The notes: a model not told the origin generated them from the letters alone. A stretch of DNA of 47,193 nt from Oscillospiraceae bacterium (GCA_031265355.1 JAISCT010000016.1:1-47193), one strand, 5' to 3'. Counted from the first letter of the stretch, positions 28,701 to 36,318 are shown. Numbers and translations are program-made.

Positions 28701-30548
28701 AAACGCGTATACGCCGCCGTTTTCTCTGATGACAAGATTGCCGTCGTCCGTCAGCTCAATCCACTGTTCGCCGTCCTGTCTGAACACGCGGAATCCCGCG
28801 AAATAGTTCGGCGCAGGCCCTGTTGGGGCTTGCCACGTGAAAGTGACGTCCGCGGCGGTTTCACTGATGACCGCCCCGCCGACGGCGTCGCCAGGCGTAT
28901 AGCTGTCCGGCGGAATGACAATGAAATTCGACGAGGCGGCTTGCGCCAAAGTGCGCGTCGTGCCGTCGGCGTTTACCGCCGCCCAGCCCGGGTTACTCCA
29001 CGCGCCGTGAATCTTGGCCGTACCGTCGCCTTGCGGAACGATCGCCATGGCGGTGGCTTGGTTGATCGTTCCGGCCTGTTCCCAGGCGCCCCAAGAGTCC
29101 CCGTACATAGACATATTTCTCTGCGCCGGCGTGGGCGTAGTCAGCATAGATTGGATGCGGAACGGATACGTATTGGTATAGGCGGCCGCCACGTTACGGT
29201 CGATAGACCATTGCGCGTTCACGCTATCAGCCGAAATATACGTCACCGACAGCGCGCCTTGCGGATTCGCCTGCCAGGGATTGTTTTGCCTGACGCCGAC
29301 AAGCGCCCCCGCGTCCGGCGAGAGAATCAGCCAGTTAGACGGGTGTACAATCTTGTCAAACACACTGAGACTGACAGCAAACGACGCCGTGCCGGCTTCC
29401 CGGTCAAATCTGACATGAATTGCGTGCTCGCCCTGCGTCAAACGGCTCAACGCGGCCGCTTTGACAGTGACCGTCTTGCCGGCCCAATCCACCGTGTAAT
29501 CGCTGCCAGCGGCGAGACTCTCTCCCTCGTCAAGACTGACGGACGCGACACCCGTCGCGCCTTCCGGCGTGCCGAAGCCAGGGTCAAAGCCGATGATTTG
29601 ATCTTTCGGGGCGGGGTATTTGAAAAATGTCAGTGCCGTCGTCTGAACTGTCGGCGGCAAGGTCGAAGGCATCGTGATGCTTCCGCTCGCGCCGACTACG
29701 CCGTTTTCACCTTTGTGCCAGTAATCCTCGGCGATAAACCTGTAGTAATAGGTAGTTCCATATATTTTTGACGACGGATCAACAAGCTGCGTAACATATC
29801 CGGTTTGCTGCGCCGCGCCGCTGAGATCCACGGCGACCGCGTCCGAAAACGCCGCGTCGGTGGCCCGCTGAAGAATCAGCTTCGATGAATATGTGGTGGG
29901 ATTCGGCCACACGACCGTAACGGAGTTGCCGTCCGGTGTGGTAAGGGACGACGGAACCGGCGGAACCGGAACGTATCCCTGCGGCGGAATGATGATGAAG
30001 GCGTCGGGATTGCTGGCCGAGCGGCGAAGAATGTTCGCGTCGTTCACAGTCAATCCTTGCGCGTTGGCGTTCATCGGGTACACGATACCTCCGTTGCCTC
30101 CGCCGCGAATGATGACCGTATCGGCTGCGGAGCCGGGAATCGGATAGAATCCGTCGGCATCGCCGTTTGTTCCGCCTTCGACATAGACGGCGCCGTCATA
30201 CATTTTAAACGCCAAGCCGGCGTTGTGTCCGTTGGCGGTTTCCGCGGTTGTCATACGGAACATGCCGGCGGCGGTCGGGATCGAACCGGAGTTGTAATTG
30301 GTAAGCGTCCATTGGGCGGCCGGGGCAGTCGGATCGTCCTGCGTAGCGACGATCCCACCGGGATTGGCGCCATACCCGGCGGCTGTGAGATGCTGCACAT
30401 ACGACTGGGCTTTCGGAGAATACAACAACCAGTGTGTATTGTTGTTTTCTGCAAGAGGTCCGACAGCCGCCACAGGCAACGACGGTAAAATCCCCAGCGC
30501 CATGACAAGGGTGACAAACAATGACAGTGCCCGTCTTTTGGTAATCAT
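25740..30548 (-). CDS. Giant secreted beta-helix protein with Ig/FN3-type modules, paralogue of the 10984-15936 protein
   Basis: 1602 residues. Signal peptide in the first 28 (MITKRRALSLFVTLVMALG, cleavage near VAA-VG). The order of modules mirrors the paralogue: a lectin-like HWLLYSPKAQSYVQ segment, FN3, an X2-like Ig domain (FDPGFGTPEGATGVASVSL), a second lectin-like NWLILSPDAGALVG segment, and further FN3 and X2 units. From about residue 848 a twin beta-helix follows, with ALLFRPAKGH and IFFTPGVYKLD. Conserved blocks WIWRADHG (1274-1281), EHFQKYDVLW and LQNERPYD match the other giant and are candidate catalytic or ligand sites. No anchor or SLH domain is seen, so it is probably released. 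It lies just upstream of the transporter operon. Extracellular glycan breakdown is inferred. Confidence 0.8.
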   Translation of the reverse strand: MITKRRALSLFVTLVMALGILPSLPVAAVGPLAENNNTHWLLYSPKAQSYVQHLTAAGYGANPGGIVATQDDPTAPAAQWTLTNYNSGSIPTAAGMFRMTTAETANGHNAGLAFKMYDGAVYVEGGTNGDADGFYPIPGSAADTVIIRGGGNGGIVYPMNANAQGLTVNDANILRRSASNPDAFIIIPPQGYVPVPPVPSSLTTPDGNSVTVVWPNPTTYSSKLILQRATDAAFSDAVAVDLSGAAQQTGYVTQLVDPSSKIYGTTYYYRFIAEDYWHKGENGVVGASGSITMPSTLPPTVQTTALTFFKYPAPKDQIIGFDPGFGTPEGATGVASVSLDEGESLAAGSDYTVDWAGKTVTVKAAALSRLTQGEHAIHVRFDREAGTASFAVSLSVFDKIVHPSNWLILSPDAGALVGVRQNNPWQANPQGALSVTYISADSVNAQWSIDRNVAAAYTNTYPFRIQSMLTTPTPAQRNMSMYGDSWGAWEQAGTINQATAMAIVPQGDGTAKIHGAWSNPGWAAVNADGTTRTLAQAASSNFIVIPPDSYTPGDAVGGAVISETAADVTFTWQAPTGPAPNYFAGFRVFRQDGEQWIELTDDGNLVIRENGGVYAFTDDAPVDNVSVYKIVTDTANNDSDGLLIAANIPGGEPPSVGTSIATFNKKIPESVSFGVKLGFGSLRASDIASLLLDGGPVAYTLSGGKSPAVTIDAAALSALALANGDAHSIAVAFNDAAQTVKTVTLNVINAESALPAPANVKVTGDGNGAAISWDAVPNATGYKIYRGLGRYAPATFTTLVYATDATQYSLGTDHVWDWYKVIAYNGNGDYIDSPPSDVASLEITAFPNTEIFTENDAQNTVSTVADSYSRAFFWGGGIGANSPAGADANNQFTDDRVALLFRPAKGHTADFTYLGMYLNFYMHIAGLGKLPTDVQAQSVQVFSWEGGSYNGGGNVTQNFWRTFENMETAAGGNVFAVSQASPVRRIKTVGSLTFQLGGSASGGYLADSYIGGWQSYQGQQQFYTRNNAMAGTDGLIWNGVMQGNTTLDGTQWNQSYSWIVVDVEHTPLIAEKPFLYFDVDANGGTGDYKVFVPGYRKDAVGPSWGAGKENGGMGAGESRSLSDFFVANEAMDADQIIAGMQTKNGNIFFTPGVYKLDKEIRVTEPNAVLLGIGEASLRPLSGNVCVKVADVPGVRVAGLLFDAGPASGNDFANASEALLVVGEGGFTSTPEMEASPIVLSDAIVRIGGLPTNVPYKAKNGIVINADYTILDHAWIWRADHGDQVGWTLNQTDNGLVVNGDHVITYGLHSEHFQKYDVLWNGDDGRCFYLQNERPYDTPETDDVPGAWRDTSLADSKYDYIGPLADRQQGYAAFRIGDDVKNFEGWGLVSYDVFVQNMGVQFRTIWTGFIAPEENTNIKIHQVGTLSISQNRGEIAHIINGEGPSNRGPVGPTKFLEANEFHPDNEYWSKLLPSADALVIGDADVYGDTIGLRVLNLREAEQKANAILGGYETGGRLTEAKVDQITVKGSVLVGGGIGGNSEIVGGEDRGPQPFVPKSTTVGSWLSNAKYVLRKPDSGSKVVAYVWDSETDAPLAESFTILSD

Positions 30549-30879
30549 GAGTACCGCACTTCCTTTCTCCTCTCGATGCTAACCATTGTAGTCAACCTCC
30601 GAAAACGCCGCGTTCGGCATGGCGCCGGATCTTCTCTTGGCATATTTCACAAAAATCCCCGTGAGTGCACCCGACATTCGCCGCATTTTTTGTTCCATCT
30701 GCCAAAAAACCTCTCGATACTACCATCCGGCAGGAGGGGTTCGGAGGTTGCTTGTACATATTATAACATTCATCATGGGCGAATTCACCACATTATCTTA
30801 TAAAATGGCCTGCAATATTATGATTTACAAAAAACAGGGCGCGGCCAAACCGGCCGGCGCCCCGTGCTGTGTACTCCCG
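30549..30879. other. Gene-free spacer between hpf and the second giant gene
   Basis: No credible gene. It contains a minus-strand -10 box TATAAT (30760-30765) for the giant gene, with a poor -35 at 17-bp spacing; this would give a leader of about 205 nt. It also contains the hpf terminator at 30831-30863. The leader shows no recognised riboswitch. Confidence 0.5.
30831..30863 (-). terminator. Intrinsic terminator of hpf
   Basis: Stem GGGCGCGGCC/GGCCGGCGCCC with one bulged base and the loop AAACC, followed on the minus strand by TGTTTTTTGT. The loop and adjoining stem match the terminator at 10911-10937, so this seems to be a favoured terminator form in this genome. Confidence 0.88.
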
Positions 30880-31416
30880 TCAGTGTTCCTCGATCAGGCC
30901 GTAGCCGCCGTCGTTGCGCCTGTATACCACGGCGAAAACGCCCCCGTTTTCGAAGTTGCGAAACGCGAAAAACTCGTGGTTTAAGAGATTCATCTGGAGG
31001 ATCGCCTCCTCCGGCGTCATCGGCTTGAGCGCGAATTTCTTCACGCGGATGATGTTGAACTCCTGCTCCTCGTCCACCACCGGGTCGGCCATGGCGGTGG
31101 GCACTTCGCGCTCAAACGCGCCTTGACGCAGCCGCTTTTCAAGTTTTGTCTTGAACTTGTGGATCTGCCGCTCGATGTAGGCCACGGCGCTGTCGATGGA
31201 CGCGTACATATCGTTTGTGCACTCGGAGGCTCTGTACACCGTCCCGCTGTGGGAGACGGTGATCTCCACCTGGTGGCGGCTCCGTTCCACAGCAAACACC
31301 ACACGCGCCTCGGCATCGTGCTTGAAGTAGCGGTCCAGCTTGGTCAGCTTCTTCTCGGCGTACTCACGCAGCGCATCGGACACTTCCACTTTTTTGTCGG
31401 TAAATTGCACTTTCAA
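30880..31416 (-). CDS. hpf: Ribosome hibernation promoting factor, long form
   Basis: 178 residues from a TTG at 31416. The ATG at 31425 touches AAGGAG with no spacer, while the TTG lies 9 bp after it and gives the usual family start (MKVQFTDKKVEVSDALREY). The N-terminal domain (about 1-100) is the S30AE/YfiA fold that binds the 30S decoding site (VEITVSHSGTVYRASE). The C-terminal domain (about 120-178) is the dimerisation module (KKFALKPMTPEEAILQMNLL, HEFFAFRN). It dimerises idle ribosomes into 100S particles in stationary phase. An extended -10 (TGGTATACT, 31491-31499) precedes it. Confidence 0.92.
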   Translation of the reverse strand: MKVQFTDKKVEVSDALREYAEKKLTKLDRYFKHDAEARVVFAVERSRHQVEITVSHSGTVYRASECTNDMYASIDSAVAYIERQIHKFKTKLEKRLRQGAFEREVPTAMADPVVDEEQEFNIIRVKKFALKPMTPEEAILQMNLLNHEFFAFRNFENGGVFAVVYRRNDGGYGLIEEH

Positions 31417-31490
31417 TTCGAACATCTCCTTCCAACCGGGATACGCCGCGGACCCGGGGGATCACCGGCGCCCAGCTCGGTTTTTCCACC

Positions 31491-31502
31491 CCCAGTATAC
31501 CA
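31491..31502 (-). promoter_or_regulatory. Extended -10 promoter element of hpf
   Basis: On the minus strand TGG precedes TATACT (31494-31499), an extended -10 with no good -35. It lies about 75 bp upstream of the hpf start. Confidence 0.5.
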
Positions 31503-31531
31503 CATGCGGCGGGGTTTCGCCACCCTTTTCG

Positions 31532-32683
31532 TCACTGTGCCCGCCGGCCCAGAAGGAACACAGCCGCGGGGGCGGTCTCCAGCGACAGCAAAGGACCGCG
31601 CCAGACGACAATGTCCGCATCTAAACCTGGGCGCAGCCGGCCCACGCGGCGATCGAGCCGGGTGATGTCGGCGGCGGCGGCGGTGACGGCGCGCAGCGCC
31701 TCCTCCGCCGGCAGCCCCGCCTTGGCCGCGAGGCCCGCGCACAGCGGGAGGTACTCCGGGGGCACGACCGGCGCGTCGGTACACAGCGCGGCCGGGACGC
31801 CGGCCCGGTGCAGCGCGGCCGGCAGCGCAAACGACAGACTCCTGAGCTCCGGCTTCGAACGGTCGGTGAGCAGCGGCCCGGCGACGACGGGCACACGCTC
31901 CGCCGCCAGCAGGTCAGCCACCGAGGCCGCGTCCGTGCCGTGGATGATGACGGCGTCTAACGTAAACTCCCGCGCGATGCGCAGGGCCGTGAAGATGTCG
32001 TCGGCGCGGTGGGCGTGGATATGGGCCGGCATCGCGCCCGCGAGCACGGGCAGCAGGCTCTCCCATTTCATATCGTAGTCCGGCAGGTCGCCGCCGTGGC
32101 GCGCCGCTCTCTCTTTGCGCGCCCCGTAGGCACGGGCCTGAAACAGCGCCTCACGGATGAGCGCCGCCGTCCCCATACGCGTGAAGGGGGCGGCCTTCCG
32201 ACCGGCGTACACGCGCTTCGGGTTCTCCCCCATCGCAAACTTCATGGCCGCGGGCGCGCGCAGGACCATGTCGTCCACACGGCGGCCGTCCGTCCTCAGC
32301 GCCGCCATCTGTCCGCCCACCGGGTTGGCGCTGCCCGGCCCGGTGACCACGGTGGTGACACCGGCGCGGCGCGCGTCGGCAAAACAGCGGTCCTGCGGGT
32401 TGACGGCGTCGAGTCCCCGCATATGCGGCGTGACGGGGTCGGAAGCCTCGTTTCCATCTTCGCCCATCTCGCCCACGGCGTCCTCGAAGACACCGATGTG
32501 ACAGTGGGCGTCGATGAGACCGGGCGTCACCGCCGCGCCGGCGGCGTCCACGTCGTCCGGCCCCGCCGCTGGGCACGTCTCCGGGGGGCCCGCCGAATGG
32601 ATACGCGCGCCCTCCGTGCGCACCCATCCCCCCGCCAAAACAGCGCCGTCCATCGTATGCAGCTCGGCATTGTAAATCAGCAT
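31532..32683 (-). CDS. Amidohydrolase-family protein (imidazolonepropionase-like)
   Basis: 383 residues. The fold of the metal-dependent amidohydrolases is visible: an N-terminal beta-strand cap (MLIYNAELHTMDG), the metal motif TPGLIDAHCH with His60 and His62, later metal-site candidates in AHIHAHRADD and VIIHGTD, and Asp in LCTDAP. The C-terminal VGRLRPGLDADIVVW strand closes the barrel cap. Such proteins hydrolyse C-N bonds in small ring or amide substrates; the precise substrate is not evident. It is separated from trxB by tandem repeats derived from trxB itself. The start site is weak (GGGGA 11 bp upstream). Confidence 0.85.
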   Translation of the reverse strand: MLIYNAELHTMDGAVLAGGWVRTEGARIHSAGPPETCPAAGPDDVDAAGAAVTPGLIDAHCHIGVFEDAVGEMGEDGNEASDPVTPHMRGLDAVNPQDRCFADARRAGVTTVVTGPGSANPVGGQMAALRTDGRRVDDMVLRAPAAMKFAMGENPKRVYAGRKAAPFTRMGTAALIREALFQARAYGARKERAARHGGDLPDYDMKWESLLPVLAGAMPAHIHAHRADDIFTALRIAREFTLDAVIIHGTDAASVADLLAAERVPVVAGPLLTDRSKPELRSLSFALPAALHRAGVPAALCTDAPVVPPEYLPLCAGLAAKAGLPAEEALRAVTAAAADITRLDRRVGRLRPGLDADIVVWRGPLLSLETAPAAVFLLGRRAQ

Positions 32684-32709
32684 CTCTCACACGTCCCCAT
32701 AACAATCTC

Positions 32710-32930
32710 GCAAAAACCGCACCGCCGCGGTGGCGGCCATGACGCCGCCGCGGCATGGCGGGCGAAGCCCGCTATTGAAAATCCTTCCTATCTCTGCAAA
32801 TACCGCGCCGCCGCGGTGGCGGCCATGGCGCCGCTACAGCATGGCGGGCGAAGCCCGCTATTAAAAATCCTCCCTATCCCTGCAAAAACCGCGCCGCCGC
32901 AGTGGCGGCCATGGCGCCGTCGGCACAGGC
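32710..32930. repeat. 86-bp tandem repeat made of the trxB 3' end
   Basis: GCAAAnACCGCnCCGCCGC recurs at 32710, 32796 and 32882, an exact period of 86 bp. The third unit overlaps the last codons of trxB; the others are non-coding copies of those codons plus the following hairpin GCGGGC-TTC-GCCCGC (minus strand). Differences among units are few. Confidence 0.9.
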
Positions 32931-33776
32931 GGTTACGATTTGGTAGATGGGTTTTTGGCGCAGGTCGCCGGCCACAAATACGCCGGGGATCTGCGTGTGC
33001 CCGTCCTCGGGCGCCTCCACCCGCCCCTCCGCGTCCAACGGCAGCGAGCCGCGCAGCAGCGCGGTGTCCGGCACGACGCCCACCGCGACAAAGACGGCCG
33101 ACACCGGCAGCGCCGCCGCCGCCTGTGTCTTCAGATCCCGTATCCGGAGCGCTTGCACGGCCTTGTCCCCCAAAATCTCCTCGGCCACGTGCTCAAGCCG
33201 GAGCGTCACATTCGGCAGCCGGCGCAGCACCTCTTCGAGGTGCCGGCCGCCGCGGAAGGCGTCGCGCCGATGCACCAGCGTCACCCGCCGGCAGACGCCG
33301 GCCAGATAGGCGGCGTCCTCCAGCGCCGTGTCGCCGCCGCCAACCACCGCCACATCCCGGTCCTTGAAGAAGGCGCCGTCGCAGACCGCGCAGTAGGAGA
33401 CGCCCCGCCCGGTCAGCCGCTCCTCCCCGGGAATCGCCAGCTTGCGCCGCCGCGTACCCATTGCAAGGAGCAGCGCGCGGGCCGGGAGCTCCGACTCTGT
33501 CACCACAGTCAGCGCGCCCGGCTTCAGCCACAACGCCCGCACCTCTCCCGTCAGCACCTCGGCGCCCAACCCGCACGCATGGACCTCCATGCGCCGGGCA
33601 AGCTCTGCGCCGTCGATCGTCTCGAAGCCGGGGTAGTTGACAATGTCGGCCGTGGCGGTCATCTGCCCGCCCGCAAAACCCCGCTCCACCACGGCGACGG
33701 ACAGGCCGGCGCGCGCGGCATAGATGGCGGCGGTCAGCCCCGCCGGGCCGCCGCCCACAATGATCAGATCTCTCAC
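32874..33776 (-). CDS. trxB: Thioredoxin-disulfide reductase
   Basis: 300 residues from a GTG at 33776, 10 bp after AAGGAG. FAD-binding GGGPAGLTAA (8-17), redox pair Cys129/Cys132 in YCAVCDGAFF, NADPH-binding GGGDTALEDA, and the C-terminal FAD contact GVFVAGDLRQKPIYQ. It uses NADPH to keep thioredoxin reduced. Its 3' end is the source of the downstream 86-bp repeats. Confidence 0.96.
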   Translation of the reverse strand: MRDLIIVGGGPAGLTAAIYAARAGLSVAVVERGFAGGQMTATADIVNYPGFETIDGAELARRMEVHACGLGAEVLTGEVRALWLKPGALTVVTESELPARALLLAMGTRRRKLAIPGEERLTGRGVSYCAVCDGAFFKDRDVAVVGGGDTALEDAAYLAGVCRRVTLVHRRDAFRGGRHLEEVLRRLPNVTLRLEHVAEEILGDKAVQALRIRDLKTQAAAALPVSAVFVAVGVVPDTALLRGSLPLDAEGRVEAPEDGHTQIPGVFVAGDLRQKPIYQIVTACADGAMAATAAARFLQG

Positions 33777-33833
33777 GCGCCTCTCACTCCTTGTGATGTC
33801 TTGGCCCGCCCCTTTGCAGGAAACGACAAAACT

Positions 33834-33862
33834 TCCAATTTACAAATTTAGGAAATTATGAT
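33834..33862 (+). promoter_or_regulatory. Possible promoter of a small RNA
   Basis: TATGAT (33857-33862) is a good -10 box. At 17-bp spacing the -35 position is TTCCAA (33834-33839), a weak match. It fires toward the structured region ending in the hairpin at 33954-33982. Confidence 0.35.
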
Positions 33863-33867
33863 ACACT

Positions 33868-33982
33868 GTGAATAGCCGGTGCAGGGCGTCCTGTCTGGTG
33901 ACGTTCGGCCCCGGCGGTTGCATGGCCGCCTGTCTTTATCCCATAACCCACTTGGCCGCCCTTTCGGGCGGCCGCTTCTTTT
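33868..33982 (+). ncRNA. Candidate structured small RNA between trxB and thrS
   Basis: About 115 nt, antisense to the flanking genes, starting downstream of the -10 box TATGAT. It can fold a closed 5' domain (GCCGG near 33874 pairing with CCGGC near 33914), a small hairpin GGCGG/CCGCC (about 33913-33930), and a perfect 8-bp hairpin GGCCGCCC-TTTC-GGGCGGCC (33954-33973). The tail after it reads GCTTCTTTT, typical of an intrinsic terminator on the plus strand. It matches no RNA family I can recall; the 6S and SRP core motifs were looked for and not seen. The hairpin could instead be a 3' element of thrS. Confidence 0.4.
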
Positions 33983-33994
33983 GGGGGGCGGGCA

Positions 33995-35743
33995 TCACAG
34001 TACCCGGCGGGCCACCTCGTCGGCCAGCCGCGCCTCGAAGTCGTCCGGCGTCATGGCGCCGAGGTCGCCCTGGCGGCGGTCGCGCACCGACACCTGCCCG
34101 GCCTCGACCTCTTTGTCGCCCACAATCAGCATATAGGGTACTTTCTGCACCTGCGCCTCGCGAATCTTAAAGCCGATCTTCTCGTTGCGCTCGTCCAGTT
34201 CCGCGCGGTATCCGACTGCGCGGAACCTGTCATACAGCCCGCGCGCGTACTCATGCTGCCGCTCGGTGATGGGCAGGATGGCCACCTGCGTCGGCGCGAT
34301 CCACAGCGGCAGCGCCCCCGCGTACTTTTCAATCAACAGCGCCAGCGTCCGCTCGTAGCAGCCGATGGAGGTGCGGTGCAGCACATAGGGATGCCGCTTC
34401 ACGCCGTCTCGGTCGATATACTCCATGCCGAAACGCTCCGCGAGCTGAAAGTCTATCTGGACGGTGATCAGCGTGTCCTCCTTGCCGTGAACGTTGCGGA
34501 TCTGGATGTCCAGCTTCGGGCCGTAAAACGCCGCCTCACCGTCGACCTCCTCGTAGACGAGCCCCATGTGGTTTAAGATGCCGCGCATGCGGTCCTGCAC
34601 ATCGTTCCACTGCTCGGACGAACCGATGTACTTCTCCCGGTTGTTCTCGTCCCACTTGGAGAAGCGGTAGGAGACGTCGTCGTCCAGCCCCACGGCTTTC
34701 AGCATGAAGGCGGCGAGGTCGAGACAATCTTTGAACTCCCCCTCGAGCTGTTCCGGCGTACAGGCGATGTGGCCCTCCGAGATCGTGAACTGCCGCACCC
34801 GGATAAGCCCGTGCATCTCACCGGAGGCCTCGTTGCGAAACAACGTCGAGGTCTCGTTCAGACGCATCGGCAAATCGCGGTACGATCGCGTGCGGGAGAG
34901 ATAGACCATGAACTGAAACGGACAGGTCATCGGCCGCAGCGCAAAGACCTCGGCCTCCTCGTCGTCCTCCGGACCGATGACGAACATACCGTCCCGGTAG
35001 TGGTCCCAGTGGCCGGAGATCTTATAGAGCTCACGTTTCGCGAGCAGGGGCGTCTTGGTCAGCAGATAACCGCGCCGCTGCTCTTCATCCTCGACAAAAC
35101 GCTGCAGCAACTGGATGACGCGCGCCCCCTTCGGCATAAGAATCGGCAGACCCTGCCCGATGTAATCGACAGTGGTAAAGAACTCAAGCTCGCGCCCAAG
35201 ACGGTTGTGGTCCCGCTTTTTGGCCTCCTCCAGCGCCGTCAGATGGCGCTCCAGTTTCTCCTTGTCGTCAAAGGCCGTGCCGTAGATGCGGCAGAGCATC
35301 TTCCGGCTGCTGTCGCCCCGCCAGTAGGCTCCGGTCGCGGAGAGGAGTTTGAAGGCCTTCACCCGCCCGGTGTGGTCGACATGGGGGCCGGCGCACAGGT
35401 CGGTGAATTCTCCCTGTTTATAAAAGCGAATGGGCTCCTCCGGCGGCAGCTCACGGATCATCTCCTGTTTGTAGGGCTGGCTTGCCATGCACGCTAAGGC
35501 CTCGGCGCGCGGCAGCGTGAAGCTCTCGATGCGGTACCGCTCGCGGACGATACGCTTCATCTCTTTCTCCAGCGCCTCCAACTCCTCGGCGGTAAAAGGC
35601 TTTTCCACATCAAAATCGTAATAAAACCCCTGTTCGATGGAGGGGCCAATGGCAAGTTTCGCGTCCGGGTGCAGGCGGAGCACCGCCTGCGCCAAAATAT
35701 GAGATGCGCTGTGCCGCAATGTGGACAGAGGAAATTCCGCCAT
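33995..35743 (-). CDS. thrS: Threonyl-tRNA synthetase (without N-terminal TGS domain)
   Basis: 582 residues from the ATG at 35743, after AAAGGGGG. The editing domain comes first, with HxxxH (His11/His15) and CAGPH. The class II catalytic core follows, with zinc ligands in RPMTCPFQF, SEGHIACT and VLHRTSIGCYERTL, and the C-terminal anticodon-binding domain has AGQVSVRDRRQGDLG. The TGS domain of about 60 residues present in E. coli ThrRS is missing, a form known in Firmicutes. The gene charges tRNA-Thr. No T-box leader is seen; the leader instead contains the palindromic element. Confidence 0.96.
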   Translation of the reverse strand: MAEFPLSTLRHSASHILAQAVLRLHPDAKLAIGPSIEQGFYYDFDVEKPFTAEELEALEKEMKRIVRERYRIESFTLPRAEALACMASQPYKQEMIRELPPEEPIRFYKQGEFTDLCAGPHVDHTGRVKAFKLLSATGAYWRGDSSRKMLCRIYGTAFDDKEKLERHLTALEEAKKRDHNRLGRELEFFTTVDYIGQGLPILMPKGARVIQLLQRFVEDEEQRRGYLLTKTPLLAKRELYKISGHWDHYRDGMFVIGPEDDEEAEVFALRPMTCPFQFMVYLSRTRSYRDLPMRLNETSTLFRNEASGEMHGLIRVRQFTISEGHIACTPEQLEGEFKDCLDLAAFMLKAVGLDDDVSYRFSKWDENNREKYIGSSEQWNDVQDRMRGILNHMGLVYEEVDGEAAFYGPKLDIQIRNVHGKEDTLITVQIDFQLAERFGMEYIDRDGVKRHPYVLHRTSIGCYERTLALLIEKYAGALPLWIAPTQVAILPITERQHEYARGLYDRFRAVGYRAELDERNEKIGFKIREAQVQKVPYMLIVGDKEVEAGQVSVRDRRQGDLGAMTPDDFEARLADEVARRVL

Positions 35744-35763
35744 AGCTGTCCCATCCCCCTTTC

Positions 35764-35836
35764 TAACGTGGGTTGCACCTGCAACCCACAACCCAAATTC
35801 TTGTTTTTTGTTGCCGCTTCGCGGCAACAAGGCACT
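35764..35836. repeat. Palindromic element, copy 2 (thrS leader)
   Basis: Same two-hairpin element as copies 1 and 3. Here the first hairpin is perfect (GTGGGTTGCA/TGCAACCCAC with a CC centre). It lies between the thrS promoter and its ribosome site. Confidence 0.85.
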
Positions 35837-35877
35837 CAAGATCGGCGCCGGTCCGCTCGCGCCGCGCCTCTGTTTGT

Positions 35878-35906
35878 ATTATGGCACAGACTGCGGATAA
35901 AATCAA
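35878..35906 (-). promoter_or_regulatory. Promoter of thrS
   Basis: Minus strand TTGATT (35901-35906), 17 bp, CATAAT (35878-35883), giving a leader of about 128 nt that carries the palindromic element. Confidence 0.5.
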
Positions 35907-35925
35907 TCGGGCGGCGAGGGCGCCG

Positions 35926-36243
35926 TTACATCGCCTGCCGGCCGTTGGCGCTCAGTTCCTCGAGGCGCTTCAATTCGGCCTCAATCAGCCCCTGCCCCGC
36001 CTCGGTGATGAGATAGATCTTCCGCCGGTCCGACTCGGCGATCAATTCAATCAGGTCGTCGGCCTGGAGCTTACTCAGGCTGTTGTACACCGTACCGGCT
36101 CCCAAACGGATACGCCCGTTTGTGATGCGCTCTACATGCCGCATGATTCCATAGCCGTGCTGCGGTTCGATCAGAGACAGCAAGATGTAGTACATCGTCT
36201 CCGTCATCGGCATATATATCTTCTTCGCTCTTTCCACCGTCAT
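35926..36243 (-). CDS. PadR-family transcriptional regulator
   Basis: 105 residues from the ATG at 36243, about 10 bp after GGAGG; the longer frame to 36312 would run through the operator palindrome. The winged helix has the PadR signature: TETMYYILLSLIEPQHGYGIMRHVE, then RIRLGAGTVYNSLSKLQADDLIE and the wing SDRRKIYLITEAGQ. The C-terminal dimer helix is short. The target is unknown; the large inverted repeat just upstream suggests it controls itself. Confidence 0.92.
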   Translation of the reverse strand: MTVERAKKIYMPMTETMYYILLSLIEPQHGYGIMRHVERITNGRIRLGAGTVYNSLSKLQADDLIELIAESDRRKIYLITEAGQGLIEAELKRLEELSANGRQAM

Positions 36244-36264
36244 GGTCTTTCTTCCTCCAAATTC

Positions 36265-36318
36265 TATGTATGATTCAAGTGTCAGAAGCGCGTCTGCTGA
36301 CACCTGAATCATGTATAA
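36265..36318. promoter_or_regulatory. Large inverted repeat upstream of the PadR gene (putative operator)
   Basis: Two arms, ATGATTCAAGTGTCAG (left) and CTGACACCTGAATCAT (right), match in 15 of 16 positions around an 11-bp centre, and weaker matching extends outward to ATGTAT/GTATA. It begins about 25 bp upstream of the padR start. PadR proteins bind such dyads, so autoregulation is inferred. As RNA it would also fold into a long hairpin downstream of prmA. Confidence 0.6.

Noticed and set aside
32710..32930. CRISPR array
   Set aside because: The 86-bp units are contiguous with no spacers and are copies of the trxB end.
35744..35925. T-box leader in front of thrS
   Set aside because: Firmicute thrS genes often have one, but no AGGGTGG-type core, specifier stem or terminator is present; the leader is only about 128 nt and is largely filled by the palindromic element.
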